Below, piece after piece: positions 8,228 to 17,100 of a DNA stretch of 41,198 nt. Source of the DNA: Riemerella anatipestifer (GTDB lineage: Bacteria > Bacteroidota > Bacteroidia > Flavobacteriales > Weeksellaceae); contig NZ_QXHU01000004.1 in NCBI RefSeq assembly GCF_009663465.1, positions 249,656 to 290,853 on the forward strand, given 5' to 3'. Each line of letters begins with the position of its first letter. The stretch's first letter is position 1. Under the pieces are notes generated by a model. That model was not told the DNA's origin. It ran no database searches and was given only the letters and a program-made list of their open reading frames with translations. The position numbers and the translations under genes were made by a program.

Positions 8228-9069
8228 TATTTCAAGTAATCTTCCACAATGTGCCATAGTGGAGTGTTGTAACTTCTAAAAAAGTTGATGTGTCCGATAT
8301 TGTTTTTAGGAGAAAGTTCAGCTTTTATGATATGATATTCAGGTTTAAGATTGTGATAAGTGTCCATTAAACTTTTAACGCCTTTTTCTGTGAGCCAGCT
8401 GTCATCATCGGCGTAGAGAACCAAAGTATCCTGATGAAGATGCTCTGTATGGTTATAAGACATTTCTAGTAGTTTAAGAGTAGATTTTTTGTTGAGAATA
8501 AGCCTTCTCCAATCGTAAGCTACACCCTTTGGAAGAGATTCTCCTAGACCAAGAATAGAGGCAGGGAAATACCCTAATATTTCGGTAAGTATAGGTTGCA
8601 GTATGCCAAAACCTAAGTAAGCAGCCCATCTGGTTTTAGAATCTAAGTGCTTTACATAAGCGTTTTGAGCTCCTATGAATATTATCTTTTTAAAAAGATT
8701 AGTGTCTGGGTTCATTCCTGCAATCAAAGCTCCTACGGAATGCCCCATAATATATTTCTCGTAATGAGGGAAATGGGTTTTGATGTAGTTGGTCAACGTT
8801 TTATAGTCTTCGGTTCCCCATAGCCTCATACTGGCTTTAAAGCCTTTCATTTTAGTGGGTTTAGAAGATGCGATGCCTCTATAATCGTAAGTAATTACCG
8901 TGTAGCCTTTCGCCATTAGGTATTTGGCAAAATTGTAATAGACATATTGTTTTACTCCTGTTGCTGAATTGATGAGTAATAATTTACCATTAGTGTTCTC
9001 TACTTCTGGTTTAAAGAGGCTTACCGCAAGAGGGTAGCCATCGGAAGTGGTGAGGGTAAAATCACTCAT
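8227..9069 (-). CDS. alpha/beta hydrolase (COG4757-like)
   Basis: Cytoplasmic hydrolase of unknown substrate. The nucleophile elbow is GHSVGA at 109-114 (S111), the acid is probably in YADDDSW, and the histidine in NNIGHINFF near the C-terminus, giving a full triad. An inserted helical lid is seen at about 130-200 with the pattern LPKGVAYDWRR, which recalls the COG4757 group. No signal peptide. Its start overlaps the stop of lpxH by four bases (ATGA), so the two are translationally coupled in the queD-lpxH-hydrolase run. A lipid-related role would fit that neighbour but is only inference. Confidence 0.82.
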   Translation of the reverse strand: MSDFTLTTSDGYPLAVSLFKPEVENTNGKLLLINSATGVKQYVYYNFAKYLMAKGYTVITYDYRGIASSKPTKMKGFKASMRLWGTEDYKTLTNYIKTHFPHYEKYIMGHSVGALIAGMNPDTNLFKKIIFIGAQNAYVKHLDSKTRWAAYLGFGILQPILTEILGYFPASILGLGESLPKGVAYDWRRLILNKKSTLKLLEMSYNHTEHLHQDTLVLYADDDSWLTEKGVKSLMDTYHNLKPEYHIIKAELSPKNNIGHINFFRSYNTPLWHIVEDYLK

Positions 9070-9833
9070 AAGTTGCCTAGGTATTTAAGCTGAAATTGAG
9101 CCCCATCAAAAACACCATAAGAATAGTAGGAAATCCAATCGCCTAGATTCACATAAGAGGCTCCTGCTCCCACCTCCAAAATCATCGGGAGGTGTCTATG
9201 CCCAAATACGAAATAGTCTATATGCTCTGCCTTTAGTTTTTCTTTGGAATAGCGTATTAAAAACTCTCGGTCTTCGCCCAAAAATTCTTTGTCTTCCTCG
9301 CCACTTATCATTTTGTTTTTCTGGGAAAGGTACAGGGCAAGCCTCATTGAAATATCGGGGTGAAGCCATTTGAACAGCCACTGGGCTAGAGGGTTGGTAA
9401 AGACCTTTTTCATTCTTTTGTAGCCCTTATCGCCAGGACCTAAACCATCGCCGTGGGCAAGGAGAAACCTTTTACCATTGATGGTGGCGTACCTTTTCTC
9501 AAAAAAAACGGGTATTCCGAGCTCTTTCTCAAAGTAGTCTTTCATCCACAGGTCGTGGTTGCCTACAAAAAAGTAGAGGTCTATGCCTTGGTCTTTAAGT
9601 TCGGCTAGTTTGCCAAGCACCCTCACGAAGCCTTTAGGAACTACAAACTGCCACTCGTGCCAAAAATCAAACAAATCTCCCATAAGAAACAGCACTTGGG
9701 CATCGTGCCGAATGTCTTCTAGCCATTGTACAAACTTTTGTTCCCTAAGTTTACTGGCTTCTGGAGTGGGAGCGCCGAAGTGCTGGTCGGAGGCGAAGTA
9801 GATTTTTTTTCCGTCTTCTAAGGTAATCGTCAT
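9066..9833 (-). CDS. lpxH: UDP-2,3-diacylglucosamine diphosphatase
   Basis: Calcineurin-like metallophosphoesterase that releases UMP from UDP-2,3-diacylglucosamine, giving lipid X for lipid A synthesis at the inner membrane. Metal-binding motifs are all present: SDQHFG (D16, H18), GDLFDFWHEW (D53), GNHD (N92, H93), AHGDG (H127) and GHRH (H212, H214). Length 255 fits LpxH. The helical insert at about 135-195 is the usual acyl-chain-binding cap. It lies between queD (27 bases upstream) and the alpha/beta hydrolase (4-base overlap). Confidence 0.9.
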   Translation of the reverse strand: MTITLEDGKKIYFASDQHFGAPTPEASKLREQKFVQWLEDIRHDAQVLFLMGDLFDFWHEWQFVVPKGFVRVLGKLAELKDQGIDLYFFVGNHDLWMKDYFEKELGIPVFFEKRYATINGKRFLLAHGDGLGPGDKGYKRMKKVFTNPLAQWLFKWLHPDISMRLALYLSQKNKMISGEEDKEFLGEDREFLIRYSKEKLKAEHIDYFVFGHRHLPMILEVGAGASYVNLGDWISYYSYGVFDGAQFQLKYLGNL

Positions 9834-9860
9834 AGCGTGGGTAACTTCTGTTTTAAAAGG

Positions 9861-10304
9861 CTAATTTTCTTCTGCCAACCATTCTCCGTAGGAGTTTTCG
9901 GTTTCGTGGAGCTTTAGGTAGGCGAGTTGCACAGACTTGGGAAGTCTGTTTTTGATTTTAGTGGCAATGTCGTAAAGCATATTTTCGCAAGTAGGCTGGT
10001 AGTTGCAGAATATTACTTTGTGCCCTTTTTCTTCTAACTCTTTTCCTAGGCTGATGTGCGGTGAGCTGGCGTTGAGCAAGACGGCGTGGTCCCATACATC
10101 TACAATCTCTTCTTTCACTATCTTTTTGATGTCCCCAAAATCTACTACCATTCCGTTTTTGGGGTGGTCTAAATCATTGATAGGGACGCCCTTCACGGTA
10201 ACAAAGAGTTTGTACGAATGTCCGTGCATATTCTTGCATTTACCATCGTAGTTATAGAGGACGTGGGCGGTTTCAAATGAGAAAATCTTAGTAATTCTAA
10301 TCAT
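9861..10304 (-). CDS. queD: 6-carboxytetrahydropterin synthase
   Basis: Converts 7,8-dihydroneopterin triphosphate to 6-carboxy-tetrahydropterin, an early step to preQ0 and queuosine. Zinc ligands H14, H27 and H29 and nucleophile C23 are seen in ETAH and KCKNMHGHSY, with the spacing of the E. coli enzyme; the other catalytic residues lie in WDHAVLLN and LHETENSYGEW. Length 147 is slightly longer than the 120-residue E. coli form and typical of Bacteroidota. A -7 box ends only four bases before the ATG, so the message may be leaderless. First gene of the queD-lpxH-hydrolase run. Confidence 0.93.
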   Translation of the reverse strand: MIRITKIFSFETAHVLYNYDGKCKNMHGHSYKLFVTVKGVPINDLDHPKNGMVVDFGDIKKIVKEEIVDVWDHAVLLNASSPHISLGKELEEKGHKVIFCNYQPTCENMLYDIATKIKNRLPKSVQLAYLKLHETENSYGEWLAEEN

Positions 10305-10308
10305 AGGG

Positions 10309-10316
10309 CAAAGATA
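10309..10316 (-). promoter_or_regulatory. queD -7 box TATCTTTG, almost at the start codon
   Basis: Exact match on the minus strand. Only four bases separate it from the ATG, so transcription should begin at or next to the start codon. No clear -33 element is seen. Confidence 0.5.
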
Positions 10317-10385
10317 CTAAATAATCGGTGATGTGGTTTTATCGCTGGCGAAAAAGCCGCAACTAAGGCTAGGGTATAGCCCACG

Positions 10386-10421
10386 CAAAAGCCCCACGGC
10401 TCTGTGGCGGTGAGGCTTTTG
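10386..10421 (-). terminator. hairpin downstream of the HU-HIG gene
   Basis: Twelve-base arms (10386-10397 with 10410-10421) with one mismatch. On the minus strand a second small stem (AGCC/GGCT) followed by five T occurs at about 10370-10351. Together they probably end the HU-HIG transcript before queD. Confidence 0.45.
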
Positions 10422-10479
10422 TGGCTTACTTTTACGCCAAGTCTTTGTTTTGTTTTAGGCTGTGGCGTTTGAGGGGGCT

Positions 10480-10857
10480 TTACTTCTCTTGTTCAAATTT
10501 CATATCGCTAAGGGTCTTCTTAAACTCGGTACTAGGGGTAAATAAGACTTTAATCCCTTTGATTTTGTCCGTAGTAAAGGCTTGCTCTGTATCTGCCCCT
10601 TCGCTAGAAAACGAAATTCTAAAGGTCCCAAAATCGCCCAGCTGTACGCTGTTGCCTTCTACAAGTTTGGACGGTAGGATATCCAACAGGTTTTGGATGA
10701 CATTATTAACATCTCCTGCCGTAAGGGAAGACCGCCCCGAAATTTCTTTCGCAAGGCTTTTCTGATTTACACTGCCCGATTTTACAGGGTTGGCATACCA
10801 TTTCTTTGGAGCTTCGGCATCTCCTGGTTTTCCTTTTTGAACGAGTTTGTACTTCAT
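10480..10857 (-). CDS. HU-HIG family DNA-binding protein
   Basis: Histone-like nucleoid protein of the HU/IHF fold, the Bacteroidota HU-HIG branch, about 125 residues rather than 90. The HU core is seen from about residue 30: helix-forming SLAKEISGRSSLTAGDVNNVIQ, then VQLGDFGTFRIS, then the DNA-binding arm region and a helical end. The N-terminal 25 residues (KYKLVQKGKPGDAEAPKKWYA) are typical of this branch and absent from E. coli HU. It has an excellent promoter upstream and stands alone. Its target, general DNA bending or a specific site, cannot be told. Confidence 0.9.
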   Translation of the reverse strand: MKYKLVQKGKPGDAEAPKKWYANPVKSGSVNQKSLAKEISGRSSLTAGDVNNVIQNLLDILPSKLVEGNSVQLGDFGTFRISFSSEGADTEQAFTTDKIKGIKVLFTPSTEFKKTLSDMKFEQEK

Positions 10858-10887
10858 AATGTTGATTTTTAAAAATGATTAGCTTCT

Positions 10888-10919
10888 CAAAGCTAAAAAA
10901 AATCTCGCACTGGGACAAA
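10888..10919 (-). promoter_or_regulatory. HU-HIG promoter, TTTG-N20-TAGCTTTG
   Basis: Minus strand: TTTG at 10919-10916, 20-base spacer, TAGCTTTG at 10895-10888, about 30 bases before the ATG. The -7 box lies in one arm of a 7-bp hairpin (10879-10885 with 10890-10896). Confidence 0.7.
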
Positions 10920-10923
10920 CTTT

Positions 10924-10996
10924 TTTCCATCGGGCAGGAATTTTTTTTCCGTCAGCCTCGCGTAAAATTTCCTGCCCGATGGAAATTTTACGCGAG
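10924..10996. repeat. two interlocked perfect inverted repeats
   Basis: Repeat A: 10924-10940 is the exact reverse complement of 10969-10985 (17 bp, 28-base loop). Repeat B: 10957-10972 is the exact reverse complement of 10981-10996 (16 bp, 8-base loop). The order is A-B-A'-B' and A' shares bases with both B and B', so the two stems exclude each other. It lies between the HU-HIG promoter and the 3' end of sprA; no T run follows either stem, so it is not a standard terminator. A partial third copy of the CCGATGG core is at 10998-11004. The rest of the 10858-11199 spacer holds only the sprA terminator and a weak hairpin at 11160-11193. Confidence 0.9.
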
Positions 10997-11055
10997 ACCG
11001 ATGGAAGTGAAGACCGCTCCCAGAGGCTTTTGCCAAGGGGTGGGTTGGTAGGACT

Positions 11056-11099
11056 AAAAACCCCCTTTTTGCGTTCTAGATTCTTAGCAATAGAGGGGG
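11056..11099 (-). terminator. probable sprA terminator
   Basis: On the minus strand CCCCCT (11099-11094) pairs with AGGGGG (11066-11061), with an inner TTGC/GCAA stem, followed by five T (11060-11056). About 100 bases beyond the sprA stop. Confidence 0.55.
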
Positions 11100-11199
11100 C
11101 TATGGATTGGCTTTGCTACCGCACGATAGACGAGGGGTAAGGGTTCCGTTTGGCGTACTGCCCTTTTATTAGATAGCCTTGATAAAGGAGGGCTTCGGT

Positions 11200-14100
11200 T
11201 TACCTTTCTCCAAATGTAAAGGTGGCAGATAGCCCAGCTCTAATGGTGGATAGTGGGAATGCCGTGGAGATTTTGTACTTCGTCATCAGTTGGTCGTAGA
11301 AGAAACGAATGTTGAGGTTCTGGGACATATTGTAATCCGCCGATACTTTAATGCCTAGCATACGCTGCCCTCCCGTTACTTGGGCATCATCTTTTAATAT
11401 ATTGATGATGGACGTCTTGTTGTCCCTCAACGAGAAATCGGCACGGATGTTAAGGTCGCTCTTAATATCTTTAGTTTTGCCTTTGTACCTTAGCTTTAGT
11501 TTTAAATCTTTTAAAATGTATCCAAAACCTAGTACATACTCGGAGCCAGAGTCTTCGGTTAGGGTATGGTTTACTAAGCCTAGCAAGAACATACGGTTTC
11601 TGTTGTAGTGGGCTCTAAACTGCATATGGTTTCTCATCGTAACATCAGCCCCTACAAAAGGTGCAAACTCCTCTACAAACATAGCTTGAGAAAATACATA
11701 AGGGTTGAGCCTGTTGCCTCTTACATCTCGTGCGTTGGGGTTGTTGTGATAGTCTATATTAGACTGTATCCCCGTGGCGGTATAGGTAGAGGTGTAGGCG
11801 TGTTGTATATCAAACTTTTCAAACTGGCTGCTGATAAACGGGATATTTTTAAGTCCAGAATAGGTAACTCGCCAGTTGGGTAGTGGGAAGTTCGGGCGGG
11901 TAGGGTTCTTCATAGAAACCGATTTCCCTGCCAAAGCAGCACGGAATGCTGGTACTAAAACATAGGTATTGGCAATATCATAGCCTTCTACAAAGCCGTC
12001 AGCCATCAAGGCTCCATTATTCAGCCTAGAAAATGCTCTGGCTCTCTCCTTAATGGCGTTGAATATCTCTGTGCTGCTTTTTAGAGTAGTACCTAGCAGA
12101 AACTCCGTGTTGGAGTAGCTTATCATCTCGTTAGCAAAAGAGAACTGTATGCCATTGGCACGGTTGCCGTCCAAATCTATATTAAAGCCACCGTGGGTAA
12201 GCGTCTTGTTGTAAGTTTGGAGGAAATTAACATCTACCCTCAAATCCTTTATAGGCTCTATAACGACATTAGCGGTAACGTTTCTATTGCTCATTTGGGT
12301 ATAAGGCTCATTGAGGTACTCCGACTGGGATACCCAGTTGTTCTCTACGGCTATCCTCCTAATATCGGCTTGAGACCCTAGCAAGAAGCCCTTAGTAGGT
12401 CCTCCAAATCCGCCTCGTCCCAGCCCGAAGAAGTTAGGTTCCGAAAGTAGTCCAGGCAGCACCGTACCGTTGTTTTCATTAAAGTTGAAGTTGGCTTGTT
12501 TAATAGAGGTTAAAGCCGACATTACCTTTTGCGTTAAAGATAGCCGGTGCTTGAAGCGGTAGGGCTTAAACTGGAATCTTCTACGGCTGTTTTTATTGGC
12601 AAAAGCCTTTTCGTACACCTGATTAAGCGAGTCTATCTCTCTGTTTCGTCCTTGTCGGATAGAGTCTAACTTTTTAAAGTAATTGAATTTGCCCAACAAC
12701 AAAGGAATATCTACCGAAGCAGTAGCTACCTTATTATTGGTATTTTGAGCTACATTTCCTAAGTTTCCACTCGCACTATTGAGGAGAACGGTAGACCTTG
12801 CATTCCAGTTGTATTGCAACCCATAGCCCAGCTCCGCATTCACAAAATCTAGGTAAGGGAAGTGCTCAAAAGGCAAACGGTAATTAAACTGTATTCTGTG
12901 GTTGTAGAGTACAGGTCGTCCCACTTTAAAAGGGTTTTGGAAGATAGACTTGGTGTCCATCGTATTCACCATCCAATCATCGTTAAGAGTTCTAGTGGCA
13001 GAGAATATTTCGGCTTTGAAAGATTTAGTGAAATTAAATCCTAAGTTATATTGCCAACCAAAGAAGAAATTTCGGTTTTTAAGGACATCAAAGTTTTGGG
13101 AGCCATTGCCATTGAGTAGGGCTTCAATGTTTCTAAATTCCAATTCGCTATAATCTCTATCCAATTCGGTTCGGAAAGAGAAACGAGTAGGGATAGGGTT
13201 GAGGTTAAACTCTTTAACCCATTTTACATAAGGGGCTATTTTAGCCGTGTCGCTTATCAGTTTATTAAACGGCTTTAGAACCCAAGGTTTAAAGTTGTAG
13301 TTGTAGTCTATGTAAGCCTTTAGGTTTTGTCGGTAGTTTTTCTTGGTGTAGATATCTCTGTAATAGTCGTCGTGATAAACTGCTGTAAGGGCTAAGTTTT
13401 CTACATCGTAGAACTTAGGTTTCTTCTTGGAGTTTACTCTTTCTTTTCTCATATTTACCACCCCGAAACTTCTTTGCTGGGTGTAAGTTCTCACCACTTG
13501 TTTAAGTTGGTCTTTTTTAGGGTCTTCATTAAAGAGTACATCGTCATTGAGAGGGTTGTACTTGGGGTCTTCAATGGTTTGAGCGTAGGAGTAATTAACT
13601 GGGATTTTCAGCCCTGTTTTTTCAGGAAGGAATTTATCCACATTCACGGTAGTGTTGATAGAGAAGGCGGAGTTTTGTGTCTGTTGTCTTTGGACCGGTT
13701 TCTGGTCTATAGAGCCAAAGCCTATGGTAGAAATGGCGGCATTGGCATTTACATTCGCAAAATCGCCTAAGTTAAAGTTGAGGTTGGCATTAGCTGCATA
13801 GCCCCCTTTGTTTTCTATCCCAGAAAGGCGAATTTCATTCACCCAAAGTACTAAATCTTTAGAATCAGCACCCGTGTTTCTTACCCCAATCACGATGGTA
13901 GAAATGTTTCCTAAACTAGGGCGACCTTTAGTAAAGATGGCTTTATGTGCATCGCCATACTCTTGGTCTTTGTACCTTTGGTCTAGGTTTATCCCTGCGG
14001 TTTCTCTCCTTAGTTTGGCATTGATGAACTCTTTTAGATTAAAGTTGATGCTATTCTCTGCAGGCCAAATGTCTAGTGGAGAGGTTGCATTTTTGGCAGT

Positions 14101-17100
14101 GTATTTTAGTGAAGACTCGTATTCGTAATAGTTGTCTATGGCATCACTTCCTAGACGGATAAAGAATTTAGCGTTCGGGTCTAGCTTGTTAGAAGTAACG
14201 TCTTTAAGGTCTTCGGCGTGTACGAAAAGCTCCAGTTTTTCATAGCGGCGCATATCCAATGCTACGTTTTTAAACACGCCTCTAGAAGCGTGGGACGTTT
14301 TGGAAAGGTGGGTTGCCTTTAAGTAAAGAGAAGCCTCATTTTGTCTTTGAGCTCCAGTGGTTCCGCTTAGCACTTGTCTGTCTATACCGGGAGGGATAAC
14401 ATAAGGCGGCGTACCTCTAGAGTTTTCTTCCAAATTTACACTACCTACTTCAAAGTTAGAATTATCTATATTGTAGTTGCCTTCGTCTGATTCGTTGATA
14501 ACCGCAATGTTTTTAGTGAATTTTCTCCAGTCTGACCTCACCAAATCAAAAGTACCAAATCTTAGTGTTGAGGTTTCGTCAAACCCTTTAAGAATCATTC
14601 TTGCAAATCTCACATTATTTAGGATAGCTTCGCTGGCTTCTCCTGCATCGGTGTCAAACTGTTTCACAGGAATACGGAATAAAAACCATTTGTTTTTGCC
14701 TACTTGTCCGTTTTGGAATTTGGCTTCGGTTTCCTTTTCATCTACGATAAAGTTTTTTCCTAAAACTAAATTGGCTTTATCTAGACTGATGGTGTATTGG
14801 TTGTAGCTTTCGCTTTGGTCTAGGTTAAAATCGCCATTGAGGTCTTCTGCATCTGGCATTTGAGAGGCTACCTCCATTGAGTTGGCTTTGGAGTTTCCGT
14901 CTGGGTTTCGGAAATATCTATAACGCTCCACTACCGAAGAGGCTAATGCACCCTGAAATTGTGTAGAAAGGTAAAATACGAAGTCGTCTGCGGCAGGGTC
15001 AGTAAGATTAGTCACAGGATTGATGAAAGTAGTGCCAAATTTGGCGGCTTCCTGAACATTATCTAAACCATCATAACCCACATCTTGTGCCGTTCTATTA
15101 GCCCCTTCTGATGAGAAGGCATAGAGTATAGGCTGCTGGTCTGGCTGAGTTCCCCAGTTGCTTTCAGAAGTTCTTGTAGGAGTATCAGGCGTGGGCAATC
15201 CATTCTCGTATTGTAGTTTGCCATCTTTCAGAATATCTTCTGATATATTTCCTAAATGAAGTAGTAGCTTAGGACTGCTCCCCAATATTTTTCCATCGGC
15301 GTAGGGGTCCATTAGCCAAAATTCTACATACTCGATATTGGCGTTGGTAAAGTTAGAGACAGAGATAGGTCTCATCATACCTGCCCATCTTTCCGCAGTA
15401 GACTCGTTGGCTGGGTTTAAGTTGTACGGACCTCTTTCGGTAGGGTAGTAGGTAACGTCTAAGGTATTGGTATAGGTTTGGTCACCAGCAACGAAATCTC
15501 TACTGTTGTAAAGTTCGTTCATTCTCACACGGCGTGAGGCGTGGTTGGACAACGCATCAGCAGTGATGCCATTAGGGGCTTTACCTCCTACACCGTAGAA
15601 TCTAGGGTCTATGTAATACCAAGATAATAGCCCTCTACCGTATCCATTTTTAACATCATTGTCTAATGCCGAGTTTCTAAAAATAATATCATTAGGGTTT
15701 TTCTCTGGTTTAGATGCTAAAGCCCAAAGAGCAGGTTCTTTCAGTGATATTTTTGAGGTGGTTTGGTCAAAATCATCTACATAGGCTTGGTCGTTAATAT
15801 CCTTATTTTGTCCTGGTATAAGATAGGCGGCTTCTGCCTTAAAATTAAGATGAGACGGTGCTTCGGTATTGATGAGCGGAATCTTATCGGTAAGCCTTGT
15901 GAGGAAAGGTAACTCGTTATTATACATAAGATTCATACCCAACATTGTGTTATTAACTGCTTCTTGCCCCATCTGAACTTTTTGGGTGAGTGGTCTTTCG
16001 GCATAATTCATTGCAGTAGCCCCAATGATAAATTTATCACTGATTTTTCTTTCCAAATTCAATCCCCAAAATCTTCGTCTTTGGGTATTAAAGGTCATTT
16101 GGTTTTCTAAAGAGATATTGATGGCTTGTCCCGATTGTTTAAGAGCTTCGTTGATGATGGTAACTTGCCCTAGCATATAATCTACGGTATAATCTACTCC
16201 TTCTGTAAGTTGAGCTCCGTTGGCAGTTACTCGTACGGAGCCTTTAGGCACATTTATCGCCCCTAGAGAAATGCCTTGCCCTTGCCCACCTTGGTAGCGT
16301 CCTTCTATGGTATATCTTTGCGCCAGAGGGTTTTGTGTAGCTACTTGCTTTTGTTGTTGGTACAACTCCGAGAATACGAATTGAGGGTCGTTACTCCCTA
16401 AAGTACTTGCCATAAAACTACCAAAAGGCTGAGCTTTGGTAAAGATAAGTTTTCCATTGGCAGGGTCTATGGTAATGCCATTAACAAAGTCAAATAAACC
16501 GTCTCCTAAAGTACTTCCGTTGGATTGTAAGTCATTATTGAGATTGAGCCTGTCCCAATTTAGGAGTTTTAAAAGGTTGGTATCTTGTACAGGTGTGTTA
16601 GGTAGATAGTTAACTTTCCCGTTTTTAGGGTCTCTATAATATACATTGAGGAAGAACTTATCCGAAGTTACCCCGTTAGCATTAAGGCTATAGATGTTTT
16701 TCATCATCAAGTTCCACATAGGAGAAGTGGTTTTTACTAAAACATTGGGCTTTAGTAATTTGGTTACAAGAACCGAACTTTCCTCCGAAAACTCTCCCAC
16801 TTTGTAAACTTGGTTAGAACCATTAACGGTGTAAGAGTAAGAAACTGCTAAGAGTTGGTTGTCATTAAGCCTTTGGTTTAAGGATATATACCCTAGTTGC
16901 GGGTGAAATGTAAATTCATTTTGATTAAGCCTTCTCGCTCTTCTGTTAAAAATGAACTGTTCACCGTCTGTATAAGTTTCAAGAGTACCTGAAGCGTTGG
17001 GAAATGATTGCTGATTGATAGTAGAATAGGCTGTATTAGCATCTCTGATACCAGCTAAGGCACTAATGCTTTGGTAGAGATTGTTTTGTGTGTTATTTGG

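Noticed and set aside
13808-14128. Plus-strand ORFs inside sprA
   Set aside because: sprA is one intact 2340-residue frame; these are shadows in other frames.
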